From an uncultured Clostridia bacterium (lineage in GTDB: Bacteria; Bacillota; Clostridia; TANB77; CAG-508): a stretch of DNA of 64,000 bases. The stretch is taken from contig CAKPOF010000002.1 of NCBI GenBank assembly GCA_934169725.1, positions 1 through 64,000 of the forward strand. The letters are read 5' to 3'. The notes under the pieces were generated by a model, which searched no databases, was not told where the DNA came from, and saw nothing but the letters and a program-made list of their open reading frames with translations. Shown piece after piece: positions 15,528 to 24,151 of this stretch. The first letter of the stretch is position 1. Every line of letters starts with the position of its first letter. The position numbers and the translations under genes were made by a program.

Positions 15528-17067
15528 ATGCTATCAATAGTAAAAAGTGTTGCTTTGCATGGTTTGCAAGGTTATTTGGTGAACATTCAAGTTGATGTAT
15601 CAGCAGGAATGCCTGCATTTGAAATTGTTGGATTGCCTGGTACAAGTATAAGAGAGGCAAAGGAAAGAGTAAAAACAGCAATAAAAAATTCAACGTCAGA
15701 GTTTCTTAGTAGAAAAATTGTTGTAAACTTAGCTCCTGCAAATACAAGAAAAGAAGGTTCTAGTTTTGATTTACCGATTTCAATAGGTATTTTAATAGCA
15801 ACAGGAATAATAAAAAGATGTTTTTTAGATGATACAATATTTATAGGTGAATTATCGTTAGATGGTGGATTAGAAAAGGTAAAAGGTGTTTTGCCTATAT
15901 ATATAGAAGCTAAAAATTTAGGGATAAAACGCATAGTATTACCAAAAGAAAATTATAAAGAGGCAACAATTGTAAAAGATATTGAAATTGTACCAATATC
16001 AAATTTAAATGAAGTAATTAAATTCTTAAACAATAAAATTGAAATAAAGGGTGAAAAAAATAATTTTATAGATATTAGTATGAAATCAAATTATAAATTT
16101 GATTTTTCAGAAGTCAAAGGGCAAGAGAATGTGAAAAGGGCTCTAGAAGTTTCCGTAGCAGGTGGACACAATTGCCTTTTAATACGGTAGTCCTGGTTCT
16201 GGTAAAACTATGTTAGCTCATAGAATTCCAAGTATTTTGCCAGAATTGACATTTGAAGAAGCATTAGAGATAACTAAGGTTCATAGCATTTCTGGATTGG
16301 TATCAGAAGAGAATCCGTTAATATTAAAAAGGCCGTTTAGAAGTCCACATCATACAATAACAGAAACATCACTAATTGGAGGAGGAAGAATTCCAAAGCC
16401 TGGCGAAATTACATTAGCACATTATGGGGTATTATTTTTAGATGAACTCCTTGAGTTTAATAAATCTATTTTAGAATTATTGCGTTGTCCATTAGAAGAT
16501 AGAGTGGTTACAATTAGTAGAGTTAATTCTTCTATAACATATCCATGTAATTTTATTTTTGTAGCAAGTATGAATCCATGTCCATGTGGGTATTATGGTT
16601 CAACAGAGAAATCTTGTATTTGTAGAAATGACCAAATAAAAAAATATTTGCACAGAATAAGTGGACCATTGTTAGATAGAATAGATATACATATAGAAGT
16701 ACAAGGTGTAAAATATAAAAAATTGACAGATAACAGTAAAATTGAAGATTCTAAAACAATTAGAGCTAGAGTAAATAATGCGAGAAAGATACAGATGAAA
16801 AGATATAAAAAATATGGTATTTTATATAATTCAGAATTGACACCAGGTCTAATATCCAAATATTGCATACTTTCAAAAGAATGTAGAAAAATATTAGAAG
16901 ATGCTTTTGAAAAAATGGGGTTAAGTGCCAGAGCATATAGTAGAATTTTAAAAGTTGCAAGGACAATTGCAGATTTAGATAATGAAGAAAATATAAATAT
17001 TAAACATTTAGCAGAGGCTATACAATATAGAAATTTAGATAGGAAGTATTGGAAAAGATCAGTATAA
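15528..17067 (+). pseudogene. comM: YifB/ComM family Mg-chelatase-like AAA+ ATPase, frameshifted
   Basis: A full-length family member of about 512 residues is encoded in two frames. The first (15528-16190) has the N-terminal S5-like/ChlI domain (GMPAFEIVGLPG, PANTRKEGSSFDLP). The second (to 17067) has the AAA+ domain (LDELLEF Walker B, SMNPCPCGYYG, RSPHHT) and the C-terminal Mg_chelatase_C domain. The P-loop reads correctly (IGSPGSGKT) only if the C at 16185 is removed, so one extra base breaks the gene inside Walker A. ComM-type proteins are hexameric helicases promoting branch migration during natural transformation. The gene after it, dprA, carries the same kind of lesion. A sequencing error cannot be excluded. 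Confidence 0.85.
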
Positions 17068-17081
17068 AACGGAGGGATTTA

Positions 17082-18039
17082 TTGAATTTTTGCAAAATAA
17101 GTATAGATAGTAAAATTTACCCGAGAAAATTAAAAGGAATATCAAATCCACCACAAAGTTTGTATATGATAGGAAATGTTGAACTATTGCAGAGGAAGAG
17201 TATTGCTATAATAGGGTCTAGAAAATGTTCAGAAAATGGAAAGTTTTTAACCCAAAAGTTTTCAGAAGGATTATCAAAAAATGGGATTACTGTTATAAGT
17301 GGTATGGCAGAGCGGAATTGATACAAATGCACATATATATTCTATGAAAGAAAAAGGTGGAACAATAGCTATATTGGGAAGTGGATTTAACAATATTTTT
17401 CCGAAATCAAATATTGAATTATATAAAGATATAATAAAAAATGATGGATTAGTTATTAGCGAATATGAACCTAATGAAAGTTCAAAATCAATAAATTTTT
17501 TGAAAAGAAATAGAATTGTTAGTGGATTATCTTTAGGAGTTCTTGTTATTGAGGCTAAATATAGAAGTGGAACAAGTGTAACTGCAAGAATTGCAAAAGA
17601 GCAGGGAAAAAAAGTTTTTGCAATTCCTCATGAAATATGGAGTTCATATGGAAGAGGTACAAATAGGTTGATAAAAAATGGAGCAATTTTAGTTACAAAT
17701 ATTAATGACATTTTTAATGAGTTAAATCTTAATGATAAAGATGTAAAAAAAATAGAAACATTTAATAATGAGCTTAATTTTGTAATTGTAAAAAAAGATA
17801 ATGTTAAAATAAAAAGAGAAGCTAGTGAAGAAGTTATAAAAAATATAAATGATGATATTAAATTTTCAGATATAAAAATGGAAAAAATATATAATTGTAT
17901 AACAGATAAACCATCTACAATAAATGATATATATATAAAGACACAAGAATCAATTTCAGAAATATCAAGAAATTTATTTTTATTAGAATTAAATGGGTAT
18001 ATATTAAAAGTAGAAGGTGGATATATTTGTAATAAATAA
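17082..18039 (+). pseudogene. dprA: DNA-processing protein DprA, frameshifted
   Basis: DprA loads RecA on incoming single-stranded DNA in transformation. The best start is TTG at 17082, 7 nt after GGAGGG; an upstream ATG at 17049 overlaps the comM end and lacks a good site. Frame one runs to the SGMAE of the Rossmann-like core. After one extra C at 17313 the continuation GIDTNAH, GSGFNNIFP, FLKRNRIVSGLS and ARIAKEQGK is in the next frame, ending with a winged-helix C-terminus (DKPSTINDIYIKT). With the C removed the protein is about 318 residues, slightly shorter than usual. Lies 14 bp after comM and 18 bp before yraN. Confidence 0.85.
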
Positions 18040-18057
18040 AAATTAAGGAGATTATAG

Positions 18058-18417
18058 TTGTATTTTAAAAAAGTAATAGGAAAAAGTGGTGAAAAGATAG
18101 CTTGTGAATATTTAAAGTTAAATAATTATAAAATTATGGAAAGAAATTATAGTTGTTATCAAGGAGAAATTGATATTATTGCTAAAGATTGTAAAAAAAA
18201 TGAGTTGGTTTTCATAGAAGTTAAAACTAGGACAAATAAACTTTATGGAAGACCGATCGATGCTATTGATAAAAACAAGAAAAGACATATATATAATTCA
18301 TGTAAATATTATTTATATAAAAACAGGATTACTAATTGTTTTATTCGTATTGATGCAATAGAAATATATTTTGTAGAAAATAAAAGTATTGTAAATCATA
18401 TAAAACAGATAATATGA
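18058..18417 (+). CDS. YraN/UPF0102 family endonuclease-like protein
   Basis: 119 residues, the normal family length. GKSGEKIACEYL, the GEIDIIA segment and FIEVKTR give the D/E-x-K arrangement of a restriction-endonuclease-like fold (as in Holliday-junction resolvases of archaea), though enzymatic activity is unproven. The start is TTG, 6 nt after AAGGAG. Association with yifB and dprA is typical of Firmicutes and supports a DNA-processing role. It is intact, unlike its two upstream neighbours. Confidence 0.88.
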   Translation: MYFKKVIGKSGEKIACEYLKLNNYKIMERNYSCYQGEIDIIAKDCKKNELVFIEVKTRTNKLYGRPIDAIDKNKKRHIYNSCKYYLYKNRITNCFIRIDAIEIYFVENKSIVNHIKQII

Positions 18418-18427
18418 ATAGAAACCA

Positions 18428-18477
18428 TTGACAAAGTAAACATAAAAAGGTAAAATAATAGAAGTACAATATTGTAC
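18428..18477 (+). promoter_or_regulatory. Promoter with palindromic operator candidate
   Basis: TTGACA (18428-18433), a 17-bp spacer and TAAAAT (18451-18456). The expected transcription start falls at the edge of a perfect 14-bp palindrome GTACAATATTGTAC (18464-18477), a good position for a repressor. A further small dyad GAGAC-AAAT-GTCTC lies in the leader near 18495. Confidence 0.6.
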
Positions 18478-18539
18478 ATTAGAACATTAACCAAGAGACA
18501 AATGTCTCACCAATAACAAAGAAAAAGAAGAAAAACATC

Positions 18540-19082
18540 ATGGAAAAAAAATTAACACAACAAAATTTAGAAAATGTAGTTGAGAAAGAAACAACACCAT
18601 ATAGATCGATAGTAGTTCGGCATATAGGAAATGATTATAAACTTTTGATTGAAAAAACCACCAAGACAATCGAAGTATACTCAGATGAAAAAGGCAGAGA
18701 AATAAGAAAAGATTGTATTGAGACTAACACAAAAAGTGAAGTGGTGAAATTAAGTGAAATTTCAAATGAAAAACTAAAAGATTTAAGAAAAAATAATATT
18801 CCAACATTTGTATATAAAACAAAAGGAAAATTATATTATGCACACTTAACTGAATCAATAAATGTTTGTGCTTTTAAAGGTGGTCATCATCAATGTTCAA
18901 GTGGATCATTGACTTGTAAAAGATTAAATCCATTAAGCGATGAAAAAGGTGGATGTAAAAAGGTCAGATTTTACTCCAATTTAATAGAAGAATTAGATTT
19001 TATTACTGAGGGAGTGGAAGTGTTTAATGCAGGAGCAAGAGATGCGATGATGGTAATACAATGTAAAAATAAGTTGTATTAA
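18540..19082 (+). CDS. Unknown protein with a Cys/His cluster
   Basis: 180 residues, not recognised. The C-terminal half contains C110, H116-H117, C119, C126 and C139 within 30 residues (FKGGHHQCSSG, LTCKR, KGGCK), suggesting a bound metal or a disulphide-stabilised patch. The N-terminal half is beta-rich (YRSIVVRHIG, DYKLLIEKT, TIEVYSDE). No signal peptide or membrane segment is seen, so it is probably cytoplasmic. The Shine-Dalgarno before the ATG is only a purine-rich AAGAAAAAGAAG. It is a single-gene unit with its own promoter, operator-like palindrome and terminator. Confidence 0.65.
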   Translation: MEKKLTQQNLENVVEKETTPYRSIVVRHIGNDYKLLIEKTTKTIEVYSDEKGREIRKDCIETNTKSEVVKLSEISNEKLKDLRKNNIPTFVYKTKGKLYYAHLTESINVCAFKGGHHQCSSGSLTCKRLNPLSDEKGGCKKVRFYSNLIEELDFITEGVEVFNAGARDAMMVIQCKNKLY

Positions 19083-19101
19083 GCAGTGTTATTGGCAAAG
19101 T

Positions 19102-19139
19102 AGAAAGTTGGTATTCAATAATTTGGATACTGACTTTCT
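19102..19139 (+). terminator. Terminator of the Cys/His protein gene
   Basis: AGAAAGT.GGTAT and ATAC..ACTTTCT form a stem of about 15 bp with some G-U pairs and an 8-nt loop, followed by GCTTTT, 20 bp after the stop codon. Confidence 0.65.
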
Positions 19140-19350
19140 GCTTTTCATACATTATTGATGCAGAATTACAATTCACGGTTCGAAATATTAAATTTAAAAA
19201 AGATTTATTTTATAAAATGTGAATTGAAATATTGAAAACGGTATCTTAAAATATAATATTTTTATAAGATTCTTAAGATTGCAAAATTATGTAAATTGTT
19301 GTATAATAAATATGTTACAGAATAATCTTTTTTTTAAAGGAGGAAAATAT

Positions 19351-20178
19351 ATGCAGCTAACAAATTTAAGATTTGACATGAAAAATGAATTACGGGAAAG
19401 AAAAGAACTATTAGATATTTTCAACATGATGGTAAATGATGGAAATAGTTCAAGAGTAATTGTAAAATCTGATGAAAATGGAAACAAATATGTAGAAATT
19501 GATATTTCCAGATGTAGATCATCATTGGTATCAGTTGGAAGTGTAAGAGAAGTACGGAAAGTACTAATAAACGAATTAGATTCAACTGATACACTATTAG
19601 ATGGTGTAAATTATGTTCCAGAGAACAAAGAAGCCTTTTTTAGAATTAAAAATGACAATGAAATAGTCACGTCTTTTTTTGAAAAAGATAAATATCCTAA
19701 AGTAGAACAAGGGTATAAAGAAGGTAAAGAAAAAAGTGATTTAAAGTTTAATGATTATATTTCATTAGATTTTTTTGCAAGAAAAACTTTCAAAGAGATA
19801 TATGATATTATTGAAGTAGCAAATCATTTGTTTGAAAGTGGAGCAGGATGCTATTTAAAACTTCTTCCTGTAGAAGGAAGTAAAAATTATTATCTGAATA
19901 TAAACATAATGTTTGAAAAATCAGATATGCCAACCTTATTTATTAACTTCATGTTATTAAAGGGTACTTTTGACGATTCAACAAAATTTGAAATGTCAAA
20001 GTGCAACTTTATGTGTTCTAACCCAGGAGTAGTTCCGATAAGATTAGAGGTCATTGGAAAATATGATGAAAATCATGGAGAACAAGTAAGACTCCATGTT
20101 GGAGAGGCATATAATCAAGAAGAACAGAAAAGATTAAATGAACATATAAAAATATTGGATGCTATAAATCCAGTATAA
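19351..20178 (+). CDS. Unknown cytoplasmic protein
   Basis: 276 residues when started at the ATG 7 nt after AAAGGAGG; the longer frame from 19279 has no ribosome binding site. Mixed alpha/beta, charged, without membrane segments, signal peptide or catalytic motif. An internal segment ENKEAFFRIKNDNEIVTSFF and a C-terminal GEQVRLHVGEAYNQEE are distinctive but not recognised. An 8-bp inverted repeat (CAATTCAC at 19169, GTGAATTG at 19219) lies upstream and may be an operator. Convergent with the radical SAM gene that follows. Confidence 0.6.
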   Translation: MQLTNLRFDMKNELRERKELLDIFNMMVNDGNSSRVIVKSDENGNKYVEIDISRCRSSLVSVGSVREVRKVLINELDSTDTLLDGVNYVPENKEAFFRIKNDNEIVTSFFEKDKYPKVEQGYKEGKEKSDLKFNDYISLDFFARKTFKEIYDIIEVANHLFESGAGCYLKLLPVEGSKNYYLNINIMFEKSDMPTLFINFMLLKGTFDDSTKFEMSKCNFMCSNPGVVPIRLEVIGKYDENHGEQVRLHVGEAYNQEEQKRLNEHIKILDAINPV

Positions 20179-20192
20179 AGTTTCCTCAAAAA

Positions 20193-20213
20193 CCCCAAGA
20201 TTTATTCTTGGGG
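20193..20213 (-). terminator. Terminator of the radical SAM/dGTPase genes
   Basis: CCCCAAGA (20193-20200) and TCTTGGGG (20206-20213), a perfect 8-bp stem with a 5-nt loop. On the minus strand it is followed by TTTTT, and it overlaps the stop codon of the radical SAM gene. Confidence 0.8.
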
Positions 20214-21128
20214 TGAACTATTATAAAAATATCCTTGATATAAATTTTTTTCCTTTAATTTTTTATCTAAACCATTTAAAATTAATTTTTTATGTAGATT
20301 CCAATCAGGAGCAATTAGTAAATCTTTTGGTGCATCACCAGAAATTCTATGAATAACAATTTTAGGGTTTAAATGAGAAATTATATAAGTAAGACAATCT
20401 AAATAATATTCTAAAGAAATAGGTGAATATAAGTTTGAATAATACATATTAGCAAGATATGTATTTTTTATTATATATGTATTATGTATTTTTATTCCTT
20501 GTATGTTGTGCGAATTTATGAAGCTTACTGTATTAGATATGTCATGGATAGTTTCTGTAGGCAGACCAACCATAATATGACTTATAACATCTATATTATA
20601 TTTGTTAAGTATTTTTACAGCATTAGTAAATTGATTATTTGTATATTTTCTATTTATTAGAGTTCCAATTTTTTCATTAGAAGTTTGTAATCCAAGTTCA
20701 ACAGAAATATAATATTTTTTACTATATGAACTTAGTAGTTTGGCAATATCGTCATTGATACAGTCTGGTCTGGTTGCAACAGATAAGCCAATAATTTTAT
20801 CGTTTATTAAACCACTGTCATATTTCTTTTTTAAATTTTCTAATGTGTCATAAGTATTAGAAAAGTTTTGAAAATATAAAATAAATTTATTTGCTCTAGA
20901 TGATCGAGGACTATTAAAAAAATTATTAACTTGGGCTGTAATATCAAAGCAAGGATCAAGGTGGTCTCCAGAACCATTTGCACTGCAAAAAATGCAACCA
21001 GAATTACTTAAAGTACCGTCTCTATTAGGACAAGAAAAATGTCCATTAACACAAATTTTTAAAACTCTTTCACCAAATTTATTTTTATAGTATTCATTTA
21101 ATTTATTATATCTATATAAAGTTTTCAT
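20202..21128 (-). CDS. Radical SAM protein, TIGR01212/YhcC family
   Basis: 308 residues from the ATG at 21128 (MKTLYRYNKLNEYY, the usual family start); a longer TTG-started form to 21164 is less likely. Cysteines in HFSCPNRDG and GCIFCSANG supply the iron-sulphur ligands for S-adenosylmethionine. The SVATRPDC and ELGLQTSNE segments are typical of Elp3/HemN-like radical SAM barrels. The reaction is unknown for the family. Downstream of dgt on the same strand with a gap of about 57 bp, so probably co-transcribed; no strong Shine-Dalgarno precedes its ATG. Confidence 0.88.
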   Translation of the reverse strand: MKTLYRYNKLNEYYKNKFGERVLKICVNGHFSCPNRDGTLSNSGCIFCSANGSGDHLDPCFDITAQVNNFFNSPRSSRANKFILYFQNFSNTYDTLENLKKKYDSGLINDKIIGLSVATRPDCINDDIAKLLSSYSKKYYISVELGLQTSNEKIGTLINRKYTNNQFTNAVKILNKYNIDVISHIMVGLPTETIHDISNTVSFINSHNIQGIKIHNTYIIKNTYLANMYYSNLYSPISLEYYLDCLTYIISHLNPKIVIHRISGDAPKDLLIAPDWNLHKKLILNGLDKKLKEKNLYQGYFYNSSPQE

Positions 21129-21185
21129 AATATAAAGTATAACAAATTGAACTATAAAAAACAAGAATTTGATTAATATAAAAAC

Positions 21186-22397
21186 TTAAAATCCAATAAT
21201 ATCATTGTAAATTTCAATGGCAAATTTATCAGTCATACCAGAGATATAATAAATAATGCATTTATAAAAATCTTTTTCATTGTTAAAATCAAATATTACA
21301 TCATTTGTCAATTTTAAATTTTCTCTATTACCTAAATCATAATAAGAAGATACAAAACCTAAAAAACTATCATAAAGTTTAAATGAAATTTTTGATAATA
21401 CATTTTTTAATTTGATAGTAGTATTTTTTCCATCATAGCAAGATTTCAATAAATTATATATTTCAGTAATGACTAGTTCAAAGTATCTTATAGAAGGTTT
21501 TAATCTATCTGAAAAGTATATATTTTTGTAATTAAATTCTTTGATTTTTGTTAATAATTCAAAAGCTTCTTCAGAAAAAGCAAGTCCTTTTTCTGGAGAT
21601 GAATTTTGGGCTAAATCACAGACTAAATAGTTTATAATAAAAGTATTGTTAATTTTTTTATCAGGTAAATCATAATGTAATAATTCATATAATTCATCTA
21701 AATGTTCATCAATAATACCAATACTAATAGCATCTTCTATATCTCTACCTATATAAGAGATTTTGTCAGAAATTTTTACAACACAACCTTCCCAAGTATA
21801 AGGAGCATATTGATTAGGTCTTAGGTATGTCGAAAGATCTATAAATTCAGAACGAGGACGTAAAGCATTTTCATCTATTTCCCCACAATGTGATATTATT
21901 CCATCACGTACAGCATATGTAAGGTTTAAATTATCTTTAAAATTATCTTTATTTTCTAATAATTCAATAGATTCAACAAAATCTAATCCATTTTTTTCAT
22001 GCCAAAAAGTACATCCTAAATCATTTTGAGAAATTTTAGATAAGATTTTTTCACCAGCATGACCAAATGGACTATGTCCTATATCATGTGCTACAGAAAT
22101 TGCTTTGGTTAATTCAGTGTTTAAACCAAAATAACTTGCAAGTGTATAGCTTATTGATTCAACATGTGATACATGCTCGCTTCTTGTGCAAATATGATCA
22201 CTTTCAGGAGAAAAGAATACTTGAGTTTTATGTTTTAATCTTTTATATGCATTTGAATGAATGATTCTAGTATAATCTCTATCAAAAACAGATCTAATAT
22301 CATAAGGTTTTTCTAATAATGATTTTCTTCTGCTTGATATATTTTCCCAATTTGGATTGTCATAATTAGCTGAGTAATTTTTAAATAAATATTTCAT
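21186..22397 (-). CDS. dgt: dGTPase-like HD-domain nucleotidohydrolase
   Basis: 403 residues. The HD-domain motifs are clear: HSNAYKRLKHKTQVF, H in TRSEHVSHVE, and the metal-binding HDIGHSPFGHAGE. The family converts dNTPs (classically dGTP) to deoxynucleoside plus triphosphate in the cytoplasm, controlling dNTP pools and sometimes restricting phage. GGAGG stands upstream of the ATG on the minus strand. A TATAAT box and a dyad ACAAA-CA-TTTGT lie near 22484-22504 in its promoter region, shared divergently with the small gene at 22575. Confidence 0.92.
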   Translation of the reverse strand: MKYLFKNYSANYDNPNWENISSRRKSLLEKPYDIRSVFDRDYTRIIHSNAYKRLKHKTQVFFSPESDHICTRSEHVSHVESISYTLASYFGLNTELTKAISVAHDIGHSPFGHAGEKILSKISQNDLGCTFWHEKNGLDFVESIELLENKDNFKDNLNLTYAVRDGIISHCGEIDENALRPRSEFIDLSTYLRPNQYAPYTWEGCVVKISDKISYIGRDIEDAISIGIIDEHLDELYELLHYDLPDKKINNTFIINYLVCDLAQNSSPEKGLAFSEEAFELLTKIKEFNYKNIYFSDRLKPSIRYFELVITEIYNLLKSCYDGKNTTIKLKNVLSKISFKLYDSFLGFVSSYYDLGNRENLKLTNDVIFDFNNEKDFYKCIIYYISGMTDKFAIEIYNDIIGF

Positions 22398-22574
22398 ATA
22401 AAACCTCCATTAAATATTTCATATAATTTTTAAGAACAGATAAAATTTTTTTATTTGTTCAAGTTTATTTTTAAAGAATAACATTATAACAAATGTTTGT
22501 CAATAAATAAAAAGGGGATTGAAAATAAAAGTTTTCAGTAGTATAATGAGAAAAAATGAAGGAGGAATGTGTAA

Positions 22575-22703
22575 ATGTTACATGTTATGAAGGACGATTT
22601 TGATGAAAGTCCAGAAGATATATTAAATTCAATAAATAATATGTTGAGTAAAAAGAAAAAAGAAAGTAAAGAAAAAGAAGAGAATGAAGAAAAAGAACAA
22701 TAA
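22575..22703 (+). CDS. Small acidic/charged protein of 42 residues
   Basis: A short frame missed by length filters: ATG at 22575 nine nt after AAGGAGG, stop TAA at 22701-22703. It begins MLHVMKDDFDESPEDIL and ends in a Lys/Glu tract, so it is probably soluble and partly disordered. A second in-frame ATG at 22587 is possible. The strong ribosome binding site supports translation; no family is recognised. It lies 56 bp ahead of the nucleoside kinase-like gene and may share its transcript. Confidence 0.55.
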   Translation: MLHVMKDDFDESPEDILNSINNMLSKKKKESKEKEENEEKEQ

Positions 22704-22759
22704 AATATAGGTTTATAGATTTTACCTAAAATCTAAATAAAATGTAAAGGACATAAATA

Positions 22760-23335
22760 ATGGCAAATTCAAAATTAATAGTAGTAGAAGGTGCACAAGG
22801 TGCAGGAAAAACAACTGTAACAGATTTCTTGAGATATTCATTAAGTTATACAAATTTATATAGATTATGTGGTACGTCAGACATAACAAAAGAAGGAAAG
22901 AAAAAAGCAGAAGAAATGTATGTTAATCTATTAGAATACATAAAAAAAATGGAGAATAAAAGCATAAATTTAGTGTTTGATAGAACTTTTTTTACAGAAG
23001 AAAATTATTGTAGATTGGGAAAAAAGGAATATGTATTTACAGATGTATATGAAAAACTATTAGAAAATTTTAGTAAGCTAGATTTTGATATATATTATAT
23101 AACATTATATTTAGAAGATACATCTAATTATAATATTAGATTAAATAGAGAGGGAAAAGCAACATTTAAAAATTCAAAATTTGATGCAGAAAATAGTATT
23201 AAACAACAGAAAATTTATTTAGAAATGGCAAAAGAAATAAAAAATAAATATCCAAATATAAAAGTAGCTAACATATCTAATGATAAAGATTTTGAAAAAG
23301 TAAAAACTGAATTAAAAGAATTAATAGGATATTGA
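22760..23335 (+). CDS. Thymidylate/deoxynucleoside kinase-like P-loop protein
   Basis: 191 residues. N-terminal Walker A GAQGAGKTT (residues about 11-19), a DRTFFTEENY segment resembling the DR motif of deoxynucleoside and thymidylate kinases, and a LNREGKATF lid-like region. It should phosphorylate a nucleoside or nucleoside monophosphate; the substrate cannot be assigned, and it is not a canonical Tmk. Its neighbour dgt also acts on deoxynucleotides, though on the opposite strand. The large RNA gene begins about 150 bp downstream. Confidence 0.7.
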   Translation: MANSKLIVVEGAQGAGKTTVTDFLRYSLSYTNLYRLCGTSDITKEGKKKAEEMYVNLLEYIKKMENKSINLVFDRTFFTEENYCRLGKKEYVFTDVYEKLLENFSKLDFDIYYITLYLEDTSNYNIRLNREGKATFKNSKFDAENSIKQQKIYLEMAKEIKNKYPNIKVANISNDKDFEKVKTELKELIGY

Positions 23336-23449
23336 GCTAAAAAGACAAGAGAATAAAAGAAAACAAGAGAAAAAGTGAGCAAAAATTAAAAAACGGTTTG
23401 CAAAAAACAAAAAAATTCAATCTTGGTAAAAATACAACTAAAATAATAT

Positions 23450-23479
23450 TTGTAATATTTACCAAACATACTGTATAAT
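23450..23479 (+). promoter_or_regulatory. Promoter of the large structured RNA
   Basis: TTGTAA (23450-23455), an 18-bp spacer and TATAAT (23474-23479). It would start transcription at about 23486, matching the beginning of the GC-richer structured segment. Confidence 0.6.
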
Positions 23480-23486
23480 ATATAGC

Positions 23487-24076
23487 GATGGTGCATTATT
23501 CTAGTCATACTTAGTTTATGAGGGTGGGGCTAAAAATCCACTAAAGGGCATATCGATGAAGTTTCTTGAATGTGCGCGAAACGCCAAGTTTGTGTGTGTT
23601 TAGGGAGTAAAGAGGTTAGGGAAGTATGTAATGGCATACATATGTCCCCTGGTTTCGCGGAGGCTTGAATTAGATTTATACATAATTTGAGAGTAACCTG
23701 TGATGAGTGCCAAGACACAAAAAGCACAGAGTAGCCTGTCTTGAGTGAATGTATTGGGATTAAATAATTAGTAAATTATGTTTTGGCCAAATATATTTTA
23801 CTGTACTTATGAAATTTCATTTGCAAAAAAGACTAATAAACTTGTAAAGTATGTGAAGGAAAACTTCTAGAATGTTTGCTTCATTTAGAAGCATAGAGGT
23901 CTATGGATTAAGGTACAGATTTAAGTGGCTATCTGGTGTCTATTTTATATAGATATTTCTTTTAAACGGAAACGGCAATAGCAGTAATGCTATGTAGGAA
24001 ATAGAGAAATTCGACCAGACCTAAACTGTAAAATTTACTTAGACTTTTGCCATCTTAAACTAAAAATAATTTATGT
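23487..24076 (+). ncRNA. ole: Large structured RNA, probable OLE RNA
   Basis: About 590-630 nt with no sensible reading frame, more GC than the flanks, its own promoter and a strong terminator. Perfect pairings include GTATG/CATAC (23624/23635), CAAGACA/TGTCTTG (23711/23737), CTTCTA/TAGAAG (23864/23886), ATAGCA-GTAA-TGCTAT with a GNRA loop (23978-23993) and a long-range GCGAAAC/GTTTCGC (23576/23652). Length and its place directly upstream of an OapA-like membrane protein match OLE (ornate, large, extremophilic) RNA, which forms a membrane ribonucleoprotein with OapA. The family call rests on size, structure and context; I could not align it to the Rfam model. tmRNA, RNase P and SRP RNA signatures are absent. 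Confidence 0.68.
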
Positions 24077-24112
24077 AAGAGGAAATCTTGGGAAAACTCA
24101 AAATTTCCTCTT
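24077..24112 (+). terminator. Terminator of the large RNA
   Basis: AAGAGGAAAT (24077-24086) and ATTTCCTCTT (24103-24112) form a perfect 10-bp stem ending in TTTT. It separates the RNA from the protein gene 40 bp downstream, so the protein may depend on read-through or on a separate weak promoter. Confidence 0.85.
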
Positions 24113-24151
24113 TTGTTAAAATAAGTATTAATTTAATAAGAAAGGGTAATA

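Noticed and set aside
15587..15934. 115-codon antisense frame in comM
   Set aside because: Shadow of the conserved N-terminal domain encoded on the plus strand.
16185..17313. Programmed +1 frameshifting in comM and dprA
   Set aside because: In dprA a shift at the stop codon would replace the invariant Gly-Ile by Arg-Asn, and neither site has a known slippery sequence or stimulatory structure; an inserted base is simpler.
23530..23727. Minus-strand open frame of 65 codons inside the large RNA
   Set aside because: No ribosome binding site, odd composition and complete overlap with strongly paired RNA elements on the plus strand.
23487..24076. tmRNA, RNase P or SRP RNA as identity of the large RNA
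   Set aside because: No tRNA-like ends or tag frame, no GAGGAAAGTCC-type RNase P core and no SRP GGAAG...GCAGC motif; its length also fits OLE better.
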